Assembly: GCF_023008545.1 (NCBI RefSeq)
Contig: NZ_CP095397.1
Location: forward strand, 2,542,001-2,606,000
Length of the DNA stretch: 64,000 nucleotides
DNA from: Natribaculum luteum
Lineage (GTDB): Archaea > Halobacteriota > Halobacteria > Halobacteriales > Natrialbaceae
Reading direction: 5' to 3'
Part shown: piece after piece, positions 7,763 through 17,332 of the stretch
How positions within the stretch are numbered: the stretch's first letter is position 1
Layout: each line of letters begins with the position of its first letter
Notes under the pieces: model-generated
What the model was told of the DNA's origin: nothing
The model's database searches: none
The model's input: the letters and a program-made list of their open reading frames with translations, nothing else
Made by a program: the position numbers and the translations under genes

Positions 7763-8693
7763 TGCTCTGTTGAATAGATGCTGAGTCACGGTTACAGCGG
7801 TTCACACAGCGATTCTATGTTAATGATAGCGAACATCAAGACAATTTCACGGAACTGCCGATACCAGCCGAGCGCTCGCACGGCGTCGCCGAGCGAGCGC
7901 TTGGTTGTCGAGTACGACGTTTCGGCCATCCACCGCTGAGAGTAGCCTTTTGCCCGGTTGAGCGCGTTGTTCAGAGCTGCTTTCGGTGATGATCCACGAT
8001 AGTGAACGAGGTACTCAACGTCATATGCGGCGATCTCGTACTCGGTGTGCCAGTCTTGGAAGCCATTGTCGGCGGCGACGGACTGCAGGTCGTCCGCGTT
8101 TCGGCGGACGACCTGCGGTCCGGTCTTCGTATCATGCTTCCACCGTGCTGTGATGTGAACGTCAAGAACCGCAAGCGATTCCACATCAGTTAATGTCGTC
8201 ACTTTCAGCGTCTGTACGGTACTTCCCGACCGCTGGCGGAAGTACGACGACGCACGGCGGCGGTCGAAAAACGTGCTGTCGAGAGCGGCGTGTCCAGATT
8301 GCGGGTGCTGCTGCGCTGAAACGCGCAGCAGCGCCCGCCACACCCACATTTTCAGCCGGTCGAATGATTTGTAGATCGTGCTGTAGTCCGGCAGATCGTC
8401 CCGATCTAAGCCGAGCGCTTCACGAATCTCAGTCATATACTTCAGCCGATTCGGCGTTTCACGGTAGCTGTGGCCTTCTTCGAGCCGAAAGCAGTGCAGA
8501 ACGACGTGGACCCAGCGGGCGAACCCGCCGCTGGCGGGCTCGCCCGCATGCTTCCCCAACGCTTGTTTAGCTAGGTCACGACACTGCTCAACGAAGTCGA
8601 GGATATCGAGTTCCATAGGACAGAACCGAATTCCTCGGCTTCATCCTTCTAAACTAGTGATATCGGCTGATTAGATCGCTATTCAACAGAGCA
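7763..8693 (-). mobile_element. IS5-type insertion sequence, 931 bp
   Basis: Perfect 15-bp terminal inverted repeats TGCTCTGTTGAATAG (7763-7777) and CTATTCAACAGAGCA (8679-8693) enclose one transposase gene. They are flanked by the 8-bp direct repeat GAACAATC (7755-7762 and 8694-8701), the target duplication. Size, one gene and 8-bp duplication suit haloarchaeal IS5-family elements. The element appears complete. Confidence 0.95.
7792..8616 (-). CDS. IS5-family transposase
   Basis: Protein of 274 residues, complete, filling most of the insertion sequence. A helical N-terminal part is followed by a DDE nuclease domain: the first Asp in HAALDSTFFDRRRAS near residue 113, the second in VAADNGFQDWH near 190, and the Glu in the helical tail, probably AETSYSTTKRSLGDAVRALGWYRQ near 238. 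It cuts and joins DNA at the 15-bp ends. No frameshift or stop is seen, so the copy may be active. Confidence 0.95.
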   Translation of the reverse strand: MELDILDFVEQCRDLAKQALGKHAGEPASGGFARWVHVVLHCFRLEEGHSYRETPNRLKYMTEIREALGLDRDDLPDYSTIYKSFDRLKMWVWRALLRVSAQQHPQSGHAALDSTFFDRRRASSYFRQRSGSTVQTLKVTTLTDVESLAVLDVHITARWKHDTKTGPQVVRRNADDLQSVAADNGFQDWHTEYEIAAYDVEYLVHYRGSSPKAALNNALNRAKGYSQRWMAETSYSTTKRSLGDAVRALGWYRQFREIVLMFAIINIESLCEPL

Positions 8694-9429
8694 GAACAAT
8701 CGTCTTCTGGATATCTCGCTCGATGGTGCGGTGATGGTCAAAGCTGGGTCGATGGTCGCGTACACCGGCGATATTACATTCACGGGAAAATCGTCGGCCG
8801 AAGGTGGTCTCACCGGATTCGTCAAGGAGGCGGTGAGTGGCGAGGGAACACCCGTGATGGAAGCCGAAGGAAGCGGCCATCTGTACATCGCCGAGCAAAG
8901 CAAGAAAGTCCAGGTGCTCGATCTCGACGAGGGTGAGGCGATATCTGTCAACGGAAACGATGTCCTTGCGTTCGAGTCGAGCGTCGAGTACGAGATCAAC
9001 ACCGTCAGCAGCATTTCGGGGATGGCTGCTGGGGGCCTGACGAACGTCTTCCTCTCTGGTCCCGGCGAAATCGCGATCTCGACGCACGGCGATCCGCTCG
9101 TGATCACGCCGCCAGTCTACACGGATCCCGACGCGACGGTCGCATGGAGCGCCAACCTCTCGCCGTCGTTCGAGGTGAACAAGATGTTCGAGATCGGACA
9201 GACCTCCGGCGAGTCGATTCAGATGGAGTTCACCGGCTCGGACGGATTCGTCGTCGTCCAGCCCAACGAAGAGGGATCCGTAACCCAGGCTCAGTGATTG
9301 CTAGTATCGTGTCGGGCGTTACCAAGTATTCACACTATTTGTTCATTTTTCGCTGCTGGGTGCAAAATCGGCAACAACAAAGTGCTGGGGAAGGCGTAAT
9401 ACGAAGTGCAACGTAAGTTATCATCGACC

Positions 9430-10608
9430 ATGGTACAGTCAATCACAGCCGAGGAGCTTCGAGACAAGATCGACACGGACGATGACTTCGTCCTCTTCGA
9501 CAACCGCAACGCCGAGGACTACGAGAACTGGCACATCGGCGGCGCGAAGAATGTCGAGTACTCCGCCAGCGACGACGAACTGATCGGCGACTTCGATCAG
9601 TATCGCGAGGACGTAGACGAGGACGACGCGATCGTCTCGGTCTGTGCCCGCGGCAAGGCCTCGAAGGCGTTCGCCGAGTGGCTCGAGGAGCGAGGTTACG
9701 AGAACGTCACGTCGGTCGCGGACGGCATGGAAGGCTGGGGGCAGGTCTACGACGTCGTCCCGATCGCCACGCGAGACGACGACGTCGAGATCCTGCAGGT
9801 CCAGCGCCGTAGCAAGGGCTGTCTTGGATACATCGTCGGCTGTAAGCGGACCGGCGAGGCCGCAGCGATCGACGTCACCCGGCACCGTCAGGAGTTCGTC
9901 GACGCCGCTCGCGATCACGGCTTTTCGATCACGGCGATCCTGGAGACTCACATCCACGCCGATCATCTCATGATGGGCGGGCGCAAACTGCGCGACGAAC
10001 TCGAGGTGCCCTACTACCTGGGCAGCGAGATCGAGACGCGCGACCCGCAGTTCGAGTACGACCCCGTCGAACCCAACGGCACCGTCGAAGTCGGCGAGAT
10101 CACGATCAAGGGAATCCACACGCCCGGCCACACCACGGGGTCGACGAGCTGGCTGATCGAGGACGAGGCGGTCATGACCGGCGACACCCTGTTCGTCGAA
10201 TCCGTCGGGCGGACCGAACTCCAGTTCGAGGGCGAAGACGCAGAAGACGCGTCGGCAGTCCTCTACGACACCCTCCAGACGCTCATGACGCTGCCGGAGA
10301 CGGTGAACGTGCTGCCGGGGCACTTCAACGTCACCGACGACGGCCGATACGTCGGCGTCACGCCCGGCACGCCGATGACGGCGACGATCGGGCGCATCCG
10401 ACGACACAACGAGATGCTCCAGATGGACAGAGACGAGTACGTCGAGGCGGCGTTCGAGAACATCCCCGAGAAGCCGCCGAACTACGAGGAGGTCATCGCG
10501 ACCAACGAGGGCAAACGCGAACTCGAGAGCGACGAGGAGGCCGAAGAACTCGAACTCGGTCCGAACCGGTGTGCGGCGACCGAAGACAGCGTCGTCGCCG
10601 ACGATTGA
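9430..10608 (+). CDS. Rhodanese / metallo-beta-lactamase fusion (persulfide dioxygenase-like)
   Basis: Protein of 392 residues from MVQSITAEELR; an ATG eight codons earlier is possible but lacks conserved sequence. Residues 1-110 form a rhodanese domain with active-site loop CARGKAS. Residues 120-330 form a glyoxalase-II-like metallo-beta-lactamase domain with THIHADH, HTPGHTTGS, TGDTLF and PGHFN. The arrangement, with rhodanese first, matches proteins linked to persulfide oxidation (ETHE1-like). It may act on a thiol persulfide such as that of gamma-glutamylcysteine, whose ligase is encoded at 17333. The substrate is inferred. Confidence 0.85.
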   Translation: MVQSITAEELRDKIDTDDDFVLFDNRNAEDYENWHIGGAKNVEYSASDDELIGDFDQYREDVDEDDAIVSVCARGKASKAFAEWLEERGYENVTSVADGMEGWGQVYDVVPIATRDDDVEILQVQRRSKGCLGYIVGCKRTGEAAAIDVTRHRQEFVDAARDHGFSITAILETHIHADHLMMGGRKLRDELEVPYYLGSEIETRDPQFEYDPVEPNGTVEVGEITIKGIHTPGHTTGSTSWLIEDEAVMTGDTLFVESVGRTELQFEGEDAEDASAVLYDTLQTLMTLPETVNVLPGHFNVTDDGRYVGVTPGTPMTATIGRIRRHNEMLQMDRDEYVEAAFENIPEKPPNYEEVIATNEGKRELESDEEAEELELGPNRCAATEDSVVADD

Positions 10609-10623
10609 ATGCCAACGCCCGCA

Positions 10624-10965
10624 CTATCCGAAGTCGAAGAACGACCGGAGACGCGCCAGCAGTCCCCGATTCGGATCGACGCCGTCGGGGTAGTCGTAGG
10701 TCTCCTCGAGGTACGCCACGATGTCCGAACTCTCGGCCAGGCCGTCGAGGCCGGTGTTCGGGTCGACGAGGACCGGGACCTCCGTCTGACCGCTGAGTTC
10801 GGCGACCGTCGTTCGGTTCGCGTGACGACGCGGCACGTCGTGGGTGACGTACTCGAGGTCGAGCAACTCGAGGCGTCGCTCGACCCGCCGGCAGTACGGA
10901 CAGCCGCGGAGCACGTATAGCTCGAGCGGCTGGTGATCGTCGGCGCTGGGCGTCTGCTCACCCAT
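10624..10965 (-). CDS. Glutaredoxin-family thiol oxidoreductase
   Basis: Protein of 113 residues with a thioredoxin fold. LYVLRGCPYCRRVERRL carries the CPYC active site near residues 22-25, and EVPVLVDPNTG carries the cis-proline. GLAESSDIVAYLEE resembles the thiol-binding helix of glutaredoxins and GST N-terminal domains. It probably reduces disulfides using a low-molecular-weight thiol, in haloarchaea likely gamma-glutamylcysteine. Its start overlaps the end of the aspartoacylase-like gene by 8 bases, suggesting one transcript. Confidence 0.88.
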   Translation of the reverse strand: MGEQTPSADDHQPLELYVLRGCPYCRRVERRLELLDLEYVTHDVPRRHANRTTVAELSGQTEVPVLVDPNTGLDGLAESSDIVAYLEETYDYPDGVDPNRGLLARLRSFFDFG

Positions 10966-11749
10966 GGGTCGTCGAGATGACGTCGACTTTCTCTGCGGCG
11001 TACCCGAAGACGTCCTGGTAGCCGTTCGGTGACATGAGGACGGGGTAGAACGGCTCCTCTGCGATCCGTGTGTTCCCGTCGGCGGCCGCGTACGGATCGC
11101 CGGGATCGACGCGCTGGAAGTTCTCGACGAACACCTCGTAGGAATCGGCGTGGTCTTTCGCGATGCGATCGACGAGCCGGTAGACCGGGAGTTCTCTGCT
11201 GACGGTGTCGCCGGGCAAGGCGTCGACGGCGGTCAGGAACGCTCGAGCCAGCCGATCCGCGTTCTCGGCGGCGGTCTCCGTTCCCTGGAGACCGCACTCG
11301 ACTTCGATCGTCTCGATCCGGGTGAACAGTCGTCCCTCGACGAAGTCGTCGGTCTCGACGAGCGACGTGACCGGCAACTGCGAACAGAGGTCGCGAGCGA
11401 GGTCCGTGACGGTCTCGACGACGGCGAACGGGTCGGCGTGACTCTGTGTGGAGTGCATCGAGAAGGTGAGACAGTCCTCGAGTTCGGCCGCGAGTTCGTA
11501 TGCGAGCCGTCGCTCGTGCGTCTCGGCGTCCGGATCGCCTGGAAACGCACGGTTCAGGTCTTCGTGGACGTACCGCTCCTGGCGACGCAGGGCGCGTTCG
11601 TTCGCGACGACGAGTTTAACGGGACGAGTGACCGAGGGCCGTTCGTCGAGCAGTCGCTGCACGGCCCGGACGCCACAGGGTTCGTCGCCGTGGACGCCGG
11701 CGAGGATCGCGACCTCGGGCGTCCCCGTTCCCAGCTGTGCCACTCTCAT
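10958..11749 (-). CDS. Succinylglutamate desuccinylase/aspartoacylase-like zinc hydrolase
   Basis: Protein of 263 residues from MRVAQLGTGTPE. Zinc-ligand motif AGVHGDEPCG near residues 17-26, a later metal-site segment FSMHSTQSHA near 98, and a Glu in IETIEVECGLQG near 145 fit the M14-like AstE/AspA family, which removes acyl groups from amino acids. The reading frame is open far upstream, but the family N-terminus begins here. It heads a two-gene operon with the glutaredoxin gene. The physiological substrate is unknown. Confidence 0.85.
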   Translation of the reverse strand: MRVAQLGTGTPEVAILAGVHGDEPCGVRAVQRLLDERPSVTRPVKLVVANERALRRQERYVHEDLNRAFPGDPDAETHERRLAYELAAELEDCLTFSMHSTQSHADPFAVVETVTDLARDLCSQLPVTSLVETDDFVEGRLFTRIETIEVECGLQGTETAAENADRLARAFLTAVDALPGDTVSRELPVYRLVDRIAKDHADSYEVFVENFQRVDPGDPYAAADGNTRIAEEPFYPVLMSPNGYQDVFGYAAEKVDVISTTHG

Positions 11750-11819
11750 CGTCCGTTCTATCGGCGGCGTGAACAAAGGCGATTCGATCTCCCGTCGCTC
11801 GCGTGCGGGTTCGTGCGAC

Positions 11820-12311
11820 CTACGGACCGTGCTCGAGCAACTCGGCGTACTCGTAGTCGACCGCTCGAGCGGTCGGCCGCCTGCCGTCGAGAGGGATCTG
11901 CCAGCCGTCGAGGGTAGCGGGATCCTCGAGTGCGTTCGTGAGCGTGGTCCGTACCTCGAGGAGGTCGACGCCGTAGTAGTCGCGGGGAACGCCGTGGAAG
12001 TACTGCAACGCGGTGCGAAACAGCGAGCGCATCCCGTCGTCGTTCTCGAAGTCGACGCGTTTGTACGCGCCGGCGGCGACCTGGACCATTCCGTGGAGGA
12101 ACGCGCTCTCGGTCGTTCCGCGGCCGTAGTTGTACCACTCGTCTTCGAAGCAGTCGTGCGATTCGTGGAACGCACCCGAGTTGTAGAGACGAACGCCGTG
12201 GACCGTCGCCCGGCGGAGCGTGCCGTGTTCCCAGCGGTCGTCCGACTCGAGCCACCCCGTCGGATCGCCGTCGGGTGGGTCGACGGTCGGATCGTGGGTG
12301 TGTTCGTCCAT
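11820..12311 (-). CDS. DUF309 family protein
   Basis: Protein of 163 residues from [11 protein letters not shown]. The signature [21 protein letters not shown] near residues 43-63, followed by [14 protein letters not shown], is the helical DUF309 motif with conserved His and acidic residues. Biochemical function is not known. It lies 70 bases before the aspartoacylase-like gene on the same strand, so it could share its transcript. Confidence 0.85.
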   Translation of the reverse strand: MDEHTHDPTVDPPDGDPTGWLESDDRWEHGTLRRATVHGVRLYNSGAFHESHDCFEDEWYNYGRGTTESAFLHGMVQVAAGAYKRVDFENDDGMRSLFRTALQYFHGVPRDYYGVDLLEVRTTLTNALEDPATLDGWQIPLDGRRPTARAVDYEYAELLEHGP

Positions 12312-12458
12312 ATCCCGAATACGGGCGTCGAGCGGGTAATTCCGTCGGTCGCGTCGAGAGGCGGCGACACGCGAGGCGCGCGACGGACGAGGAGCCGTGA
12401 ATTCTCCGGGCGAAGCGTTTACCCGTTGGTGCTCGTCACTAGCGACAGTGAGAGACGA

Positions 12459-12608
12459 ATGCGACATCCAATCGGCCGGTGTGAGCGCTGTGGCGAGCGC
12501 CTCTACGGGCACGTCGACGGCGGCAGCCTGTGTCTGAACTGCGGGAAGCGTCGTCTCGACGACGAAGACGAAAACGACGGCAAGGCCGTCCTCCTGCCGA
12601 CGGCTTGA
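12459..12608 (+). CDS. Small zinc-ribbon protein (49 aa)
   Basis: Starts [15 protein letters not shown] and ends KAVLLPTA. Two CxxC pairs, CERC and CLNC, spaced by 15 residues, make a compact zinc ribbon, followed by an acidic tail. Such single-domain proteins are common in haloarchaea and can be regulatory, but nothing indicates a target. It lies between the DUF309 gene and tRNA-Leu. Confidence 0.7.
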   Translation: MRHPIGRCERCGERLYGHVDGGSLCLNCGKRRLDDEDENDGKAVLLPTA

Positions 12609-12822
12609 TACGGGCCGCCATACGTCAGTTCCGGCACAACTGCAGCCCGCCTGCGGTTGTGTGGGTAAATCGTTACGGCAGACCGTATGAGACGGCCGGG
12701 CCCGAGATCTCGAGTGGCATCGCAGCCGTGTCGACGCACGAGGGGGTAGCTCCGGTCACGTCTCGAACGCACGAGGAAAATCGGGCCATTTAACCGTCAT
12801 TGCCGACTACAGTCGCTCGCGT

Positions 12823-12905
12823 GCGAGGGTAGCCAAGCGGCCAACGGCGGCGGACTCAAGATCCGCTCTCGTAGGAGTTCGTGGGTTCGATTCCCTCCCC
12901 TCGCA
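12823..12905 (+). tRNA. trnL: tRNA-Leu (CAA)
   Basis: GCGAGGG pairs with CCCTCGC (12898-12904), discriminator A at 12905. The D arm is GCC AAGCGGCCAAC GGC. The anticodon stem GCGGA/TCCGC surrounds loop CTCAAGA with anticodon CAA, reading UUG. A long variable arm (TCTCGTAGGAGTTC) makes it class II, as expected for leucine. No intron is seen. Confidence 0.95.
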
Positions 12906-13067
12906 TCGCAGTGCGCCACACTGCCGCGGCGCGCCAGATGCGGAAGATCCGACGGAGCGATCTTCCCTCGCAAAGCTTCTCGAGGTGCTGCCCGGATAGC
13001 CCCACGGCCGTCTCGCGGCGGTCCGGAACCACAGCGCCTTTGCTCGCCCGGAGAGCCACGGCTAGCA

Positions 13068-13883
13068 ATGAGTTCTGCTGATCGGTACGACCGCCGGGCC
13101 GACCTCGCGGTTCGTGCTGCCGACGCCGGCGCGTCGGTCGCACTCGAGGCGTTTCGAACGGACCTCGCGGTCGAGCGCAAGGGCGAGAAGACGGACGTCG
13201 TCACGCAGGCGGACCGAAATGCCCAGCGGGCCGTGATCGACGCCATCTGCGAGGAGTTTCCCGACGAGCCGATCGTCGGCGAGGAAGACGACGAGCGCAA
13301 GACGGTCCCGCGGGAGGGGCCGGCCTGGATCGTCGATCCGATCGACGGCACGAACAACTACGTTCGCGGGATCCACCTCTTCGGGACCGCCGTCGCCGCC
13401 GTCGTCGACGGCGAACCCGTCGGGGCGGCCATCGTCTTGCCGGCGCTCGGCGACACCTACCGATCCGGCCCGGACGGCGTCTTCCTGAACGACGCGCCGC
13501 TCTCGGTCAGCGATCGCACCGACCCCGAGACCTGCGTCGTCTGTCCGACCATCTGGTGGGACTTCGACCACCGCGAGCAGTTCGCCGCGGCGAACCGTGC
13601 CATCTTCGAGCGGTTCGGCGACATGCGCCGGCTGGGCTGTGCGCAGGCCTCGCTGGCGATGGTCGCCGCCGGGTCGCTCGATGGCGTCGTCACGAACGTC
13701 GAGCCCCACCCCTGGGACACCGTCGCCGGCGCCCACATGATCCGCGAGGCTGGCGGCACCGTCACCGACCTCGAGGGCGAGCGCTGGCGCCACGACAGCC
13801 GCGGGCTGGTCGCCTCGAACGGCGAGGTCCACGACGAGGTCCTCGAGGCGGCCCGCGAGATAGACGGCAACACACGCAACTGA
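13068..13883 (+). CDS. Inositol monophosphatase family phosphatase
   Basis: Protein of 271 residues. The lithium-sensitive phosphatase motifs are present: IVGEEDDE near residue 64 (metal-binding Glu), WIVDPIDGTNNY near 87-98, and HPWDTVAGAHMIREAGG near 205. Archaeal members hydrolyse inositol-1-phosphate and/or fructose-1,6-bisphosphate, and sequence alone does not decide between them. It starts shortly after tRNA-Leu and is followed by a DUF63 gene 60 bases later. Confidence 0.92.
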   Translation: MSSADRYDRRADLAVRAADAGASVALEAFRTDLAVERKGEKTDVVTQADRNAQRAVIDAICEEFPDEPIVGEEDDERKTVPREGPAWIVDPIDGTNNYVRGIHLFGTAVAAVVDGEPVGAAIVLPALGDTYRSGPDGVFLNDAPLSVSDRTDPETCVVCPTIWWDFDHREQFAAANRAIFERFGDMRRLGCAQASLAMVAAGSLDGVVTNVEPHPWDTVAGAHMIREAGGTVTDLEGERWRHDSRGLVASNGEVHDEVLEAAREIDGNTRN

Positions 13884-13943
13884 TAGCGTCGCCGTTCTCG
13901 AGAAACCGGAAACGGTAAGCGGCCGCCTTGCAGGATATCGGTT

Positions 13944-15065
13944 ATGGAAGAGTACATCGACCGGGTCGGTGCCGAACGGCTCTGGGCCGCGGTCGTCGGA
14001 GCGCTCGCGGCAGTCGTCGTTCTGGGGGCGCTTCTGTTTCCGCAACGGGTGTACGTCGAGATCATCTGGCAGTACTTCTGGGGGCCAGTCGTTGCCGACG
14101 CCCACAGCTGGGGCTGTGTCGCGTGGAACGGCGGGTCGCCGGTCGAGTGTGCGCCGGGGACGACCGGTCCGACGGCCTCACCGGGGTACACCTTCGTCTC
14201 GTACGCCGGCTACATCCCGACGCTCGTTTTGTTGCTAGTCGGCGTCATCTTCCTCGTCCGCCGGCTCGGCATCGAACGCTACCGGGCGGGCTTTTACGCG
14301 CTGTTCCCGTTCATGCTGTTCGGCGGCGCACTGCGCGTCGTCGAGGACGCGAACGCGGCGGCGTTTCGCGAGACTGGCCAGATGGCGATCGACCTCCCGT
14401 GGTCGGGCTTTATCATCAGCCCTCTGATCTACTTCACCGTCTTCTTCGTCGCCCTGGCCGCAGTCTTCCTCTCGGTGTGGCTCGACAGAAACGACTACGT
14501 CAGCGGCTACGAGTACCCGCTGGTCGGGATCGGGACCACCGTTCTCCTGCTCACGGTCGGCTACCTGGGCTACGTCACCGCGACCGAACCGTACGCGACG
14601 TTCTACCCGATGGTCGCGGTCATCGTCCTCGTCGGTGCGACGCTGGTGACGGCGATCACGTGGGTCGCGATAGAGGAGTTCGCACCCGAACTGAACCGCG
14701 GGACGCGATATATGGGACTCGTCGTCATCTGGGCCCACAGCGTCGACGGCGTCGCGAACGTCGTCGGACTCGACTGGGCGACGAGTCTCGGCCTCCCGTA
14801 CAACCTCACGCCGAAACACCCGATCAACGCGGCGATCGTCGACGTCACTGGCTCGGTGCTCCCCCAGTCGATCGTCGACGTGACGGGCGCTGCGTGGCCC
14901 TTCCTGCTCGTGAAAGTCGCCGCGGCGGTGTTCGTCATCTGGATCTTCGACGAGACCGTCTTCGAGGAGAGCCCACGGTACGCCGTCCTCTTGCTCATCA
15001 CCGTCGTCGCCGTCGGTCTCGGTCCCGGGACGCGCGACATGCTCCGGGCGACGTTCGGCGTCTGA
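13944..15065 (+). CDS. DUF63 family membrane protein
   Basis: Protein of 373 residues with roughly eight transmembrane segments, starting [17 protein letters not shown]. Between the helices lie conserved polar stretches such as [16 protein letters not shown] and [16 protein letters not shown]. The family is archaeal, multi-pass and uncharacterised. The conserved acidic and aromatic residues in the membrane suggest an enzyme or transporter. No operon partner is clear. Confidence 0.85.
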   Translation: MEEYIDRVGAERLWAAVVGALAAVVVLGALLFPQRVYVEIIWQYFWGPVVADAHSWGCVAWNGGSPVECAPGTTGPTASPGYTFVSYAGYIPTLVLLLVGVIFLVRRLGIERYRAGFYALFPFMLFGGALRVVEDANAAAFRETGQMAIDLPWSGFIISPLIYFTVFFVALAAVFLSVWLDRNDYVSGYEYPLVGIGTTVLLLTVGYLGYVTATEPYATFYPMVAVIVLVGATLVTAITWVAIEEFAPELNRGTRYMGLVVIWAHSVDGVANVVGLDWATSLGLPYNLTPKHPINAAIVDVTGSVLPQSIVDVTGAAWPFLLVKVAAAVFVIWIFDETVFEESPRYAVLLLITVVAVGLGPGTRDMLRATFGV

Positions 15066-15165
15066 AGATCGACGTCGGACCGCCGTCTCGAGTCGCTTCG
15101 CTCGCACGCTCGAGTCACCCCCGTAGAACGCGGGCTTTAATCGCGCCGGGCGGGAACGGGCGGGT

Positions 15166-16026
15166 ATGACCGACACCGAGGCCGAGGGATGGTTCGCGGC
15201 CGCCGACCGCGACGACGAGGCCGAACTCGTCGCCGCCGTCCGCGACGGCGACGCGAGCGAGCCCCGAGACTGGCCCCGTCTCGCGATCGAGGCAGGCTTC
15301 GTCGACGACGAGGCGGAGTACTACGACGCTCTCCACGAGGTGACGACGGCGGCGACGAGCGCGGTCGTGACCGAACGCGAGCGAGCCGACGACCGCCAGC
15401 TGGTCCACGCGGTGCGGGCGATGGACGACTGTCGGCGCACCGCCAACGAACTGGCCGAACGCCTCGCCGAGTGGGCGGGGACGATCGACGAGGACGCGGA
15501 AACCGGCGTCGAGTACGCCCGCGACCTCGCCGGGCGGACGCCAGACCCGGGCGAGGAACGGGTCGTCTCGCTGGCCGCCAGCGTCGCCGCGCTGGCCGAC
15601 GAGGCAGAGGACCTCGAGGCGTTCGTCGAGCGAGAGACGCCGTCGATCGCCCCCAACCTCGCCGCGCTCGCGGGACCGACGCTCGCGGCGCGGTTGATCT
15701 CCCTCTCCGGCAGTCTCGAGAAACTGGCGAAACAGCCGAGTGGTACGATCCAGGTGCTCGGGGCCGAGGACGCGCTGTTCGCCCACCTCAGGGGCCAGGC
15801 ACCATCGCCCAAACACGGGATCATCTACACGCACGACGCGGTGTGCGGGACTCGCCCCGAAGACAGGGGTTCTGCCGCGCGTGCGCTCGCCGGCAAACTC
15901 GCGATCGCCGCCCGGATCGACCACTACTCGGGCGACTACCGGCCCGAACTCGAGGCCGAACTCGCCGACCGGATCGAGACGATCCAGGCGCGGGCGAGCG
16001 ACGACAGAGGTGAGGACGGTGCGTGA
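15166..16026 (+). CDS. nop5: Nop5-family box C/D RNP core protein
   Basis: Protein of 286 residues. The C-terminal half is a Nop domain: LVLGAEDALF-type text (IQVLGAEDALFAHLRGQAPSPKHG near residues 196-216) and RALAGKLAIAARIDHYSG near 242-259. It should bridge L7Ae-bound C/D RNA and fibrillarin in the 2'-O-methylation complex. The coiled-coil part before it is acidic. It is directly followed by fibrillarin with overlapping ends, the usual archaeal pair. The tRNA-Trp intron guide at 7325 is a likely client. Confidence 0.92.
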   Translation: MTDTEAEGWFAAADRDDEAELVAAVRDGDASEPRDWPRLAIEAGFVDDEAEYYDALHEVTTAATSAVVTERERADDRQLVHAVRAMDDCRRTANELAERLAEWAGTIDEDAETGVEYARDLAGRTPDPGEERVVSLAASVAALADEAEDLEAFVERETPSIAPNLAALAGPTLAARLISLSGSLEKLAKQPSGTIQVLGAEDALFAHLRGQAPSPKHGIIYTHDAVCGTRPEDRGSAARALAGKLAIAARIDHYSGDYRPELEAELADRIETIQARASDDRGEDGA

Positions 16027-16651
16027 TCTCCCGGCGGGCGTCGAGCGTCGCGAGATCGACGGCCAGGAACGACTCGCGACCCAGGGAGAACCGGTCTACG
16101 GCGAACCGACCGACGGGGAATGGCGGGCGTGGGACCCGACCCGCTCGAAACTCGGCGCGATGTTCGACCTCGAGATGGACGTCGGCCTCGAGGGCGGCGA
16201 GACGGTTCTCTACCTCGGCGCGGCCAGCGGGACGACGGTGAGCCACGTTGCGGACTTCGCGGGGCCGACCTACGCCGTCGAGTTCGCCGCCCGTCCCGCG
16301 CGAGACCTGCTCTCGGTCGCCGAACCGCGGTCGCGGCTGTTCCCGCTGTTGAAAGACGCCCGCAAGCCCGCGACGTACGCCCACGTCGTCGAGTCCGACG
16401 TCGACGCGATCGTCCAGGACGTCGCGACTCGCGGGCAGGCACGCGTCGCACTCGAGAACCGGCAGTTCCTCGCCGACGACGGGCGGCTCCTCCTCGCGGT
16501 GAAAGCCCGGAGCGAGGACGTCACCCGCGATCCCGGGGACGTCTTCGACGACGTCCGTGCGGAACTCGAGGACGGCTACGAGATCCTCGAGACGCGACGA
16601 CTCGACGAGTACCACGTCGACCACCTCGGGATCGTCGCGCGGCCGCGGTGA
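16019..16651 (+). CDS. flpA: Fibrillarin-like rRNA/tRNA 2'-O-methyltransferase
   Basis: Protein of about 210 residues starting at GTG 16019 (MRDLPAGVERR). The start is chosen because GAGGTGA at 16007-16013 is a good ribosome-binding site at proper distance; GTG 16010 is an alternative. Fibrillarin motifs are TRSKLGAMF, VLYLGAASGTTVSHVAD (SAM binding), TYAVEFAARPARDLL and LLAVKARSED with the catalytic Lys. It methylates RNA in the C/D complex with Nop5, whose gene it overlaps by 8 bases. Confidence 0.93.
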   Translation: MRDLPAGVERREIDGQERLATQGEPVYGEPTDGEWRAWDPTRSKLGAMFDLEMDVGLEGGETVLYLGAASGTTVSHVADFAGPTYAVEFAARPARDLLSVAEPRSRLFPLLKDARKPATYAHVVESDVDAIVQDVATRGQARVALENRQFLADDGRLLLAVKARSEDVTRDPGDVFDDVRAELEDGYEILETRRLDEYHVDHLGIVARPR

Positions 16652-16727
16652 GCGGTGACCGGTGACCGGCGAGCAGTGACCGCTCGAGTTCGAGCGCGAC
16701 GAAGCAGATCGATCGACGACCGAGCGG

Positions 16728-17192
16728 TTACTCCATGACGTCCAGGTCGCGGAAGTAGGTGACAGAACAGGGCGCAGAGAGGATGATCTCCTTGGAGACC
16801 GAACTGAGGACGGCCCGCTGTGCCGGCGACCCGCGCTGGCCGGCGATGATCATCCGATCCGCGTCGACGTCTTTCGCGAGGTCGACGACCCCCTCGTCGA
16901 CCTCGGAGCGGATGCCCCGAATCTCGGTGTCGACGCCAGCGTCTTCGAAGGTCGACTGCAACTCCCCGACCGGCGGGCGCTTTTCGGCGACCTCGTCGGG
17001 GTCGACGTCCTCGACGCGCTCGTCGAACCCGAGGCGCTCGCGGAACTCCTCGTACTCCGCTGTGGTGAACGCGTGTCCGATCACGACCGTCGCGTCGAGC
17101 GGCTCGGCGAGTTCGAGAGCCGTCTCCGCGAGTTCGTCCGCACGCACCGTGTCCATCGGCCCGACGGCGAGCAGGATCGTCTCGATTGCCAT
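16728..17192 (-). CDS. Universal stress protein (UspA family)
   Basis: Protein of 154 residues from MAIETILLAVGPMD. It has the UspA alpha/beta fold: first strand ETILLAVG, later GEL...AGVDTEIRG, and AKDVDADRMIIAGQRGSPAQRAVLSSVSKEIILSAPCSV split here by function. The GxRG-x9-like ATP-binding loop is seen as GQRGSPAQRAVLSS. Haloarchaea carry many paralogues; the signal it responds to is unknown. Confidence 0.9.
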   Translation of the reverse strand: MAIETILLAVGPMDTVRADELAETALELAEPLDATVVIGHAFTTAEYEEFRERLGFDERVEDVDPDEVAEKRPPVGELQSTFEDAGVDTEIRGIRSEVDEGVVDLAKDVDADRMIIAGQRGSPAQRAVLSSVSKEIILSAPCSVTYFRDLDVME

Positions 17193-17301
17193 ACCCTCAC
17201 GTGCCGAGTCCACTCGCTTAAGCGTTCTCGTCGCCGCCAAATTTCAGTTCTGACGAGGTGTCGCTGGCGTCGATCCGATCGGTCCGGGCGACTCCAAACC
17301 G

Positions 17302-17309
17302 TATTTATC
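17302..17309 (+). promoter_or_regulatory. TATA-like box of gshA
   Basis: TATTTATC lies 28 bases before ATG 17333, the distance expected for a leaderless haloarchaeal transcript. It supports the chosen start. Confidence 0.5.
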
Positions 17310-17332
17310 GCCGGAGACGAAACGGGGAGACG

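Larger units (their letters stand above)
7690..9297 (+). pseudogene. AIM24-family gene interrupted by an insertion sequence
   Basis: ATG 7690 begins MDLQEFTRSNAPDDG and runs 24 codons to the insertion point. Removing 7763-8693 and one copy of the 8-bp duplication restores a frame of 223 codons with no stop, joining FQKENN to RLLDISLDGAVMVKAGSMVAY. The remainder (TGDITFTGK, SGPGEIAISTHG) is typical of the AIM24/DUF124 fold, a TRAP-like trimeric beta protein of uncertain role. The downstream piece from ATG 8731 could give a shortened product but lacks the conserved start. The clean restoration suggests a recent insertion. Confidence 0.9.

Noticed and set aside
9439..10407. 322-codon frame opposite the rhodanese fusion
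   Set aside because: Antisense shadow; the opposite frame has complete rhodanese and beta-lactamase motifs.
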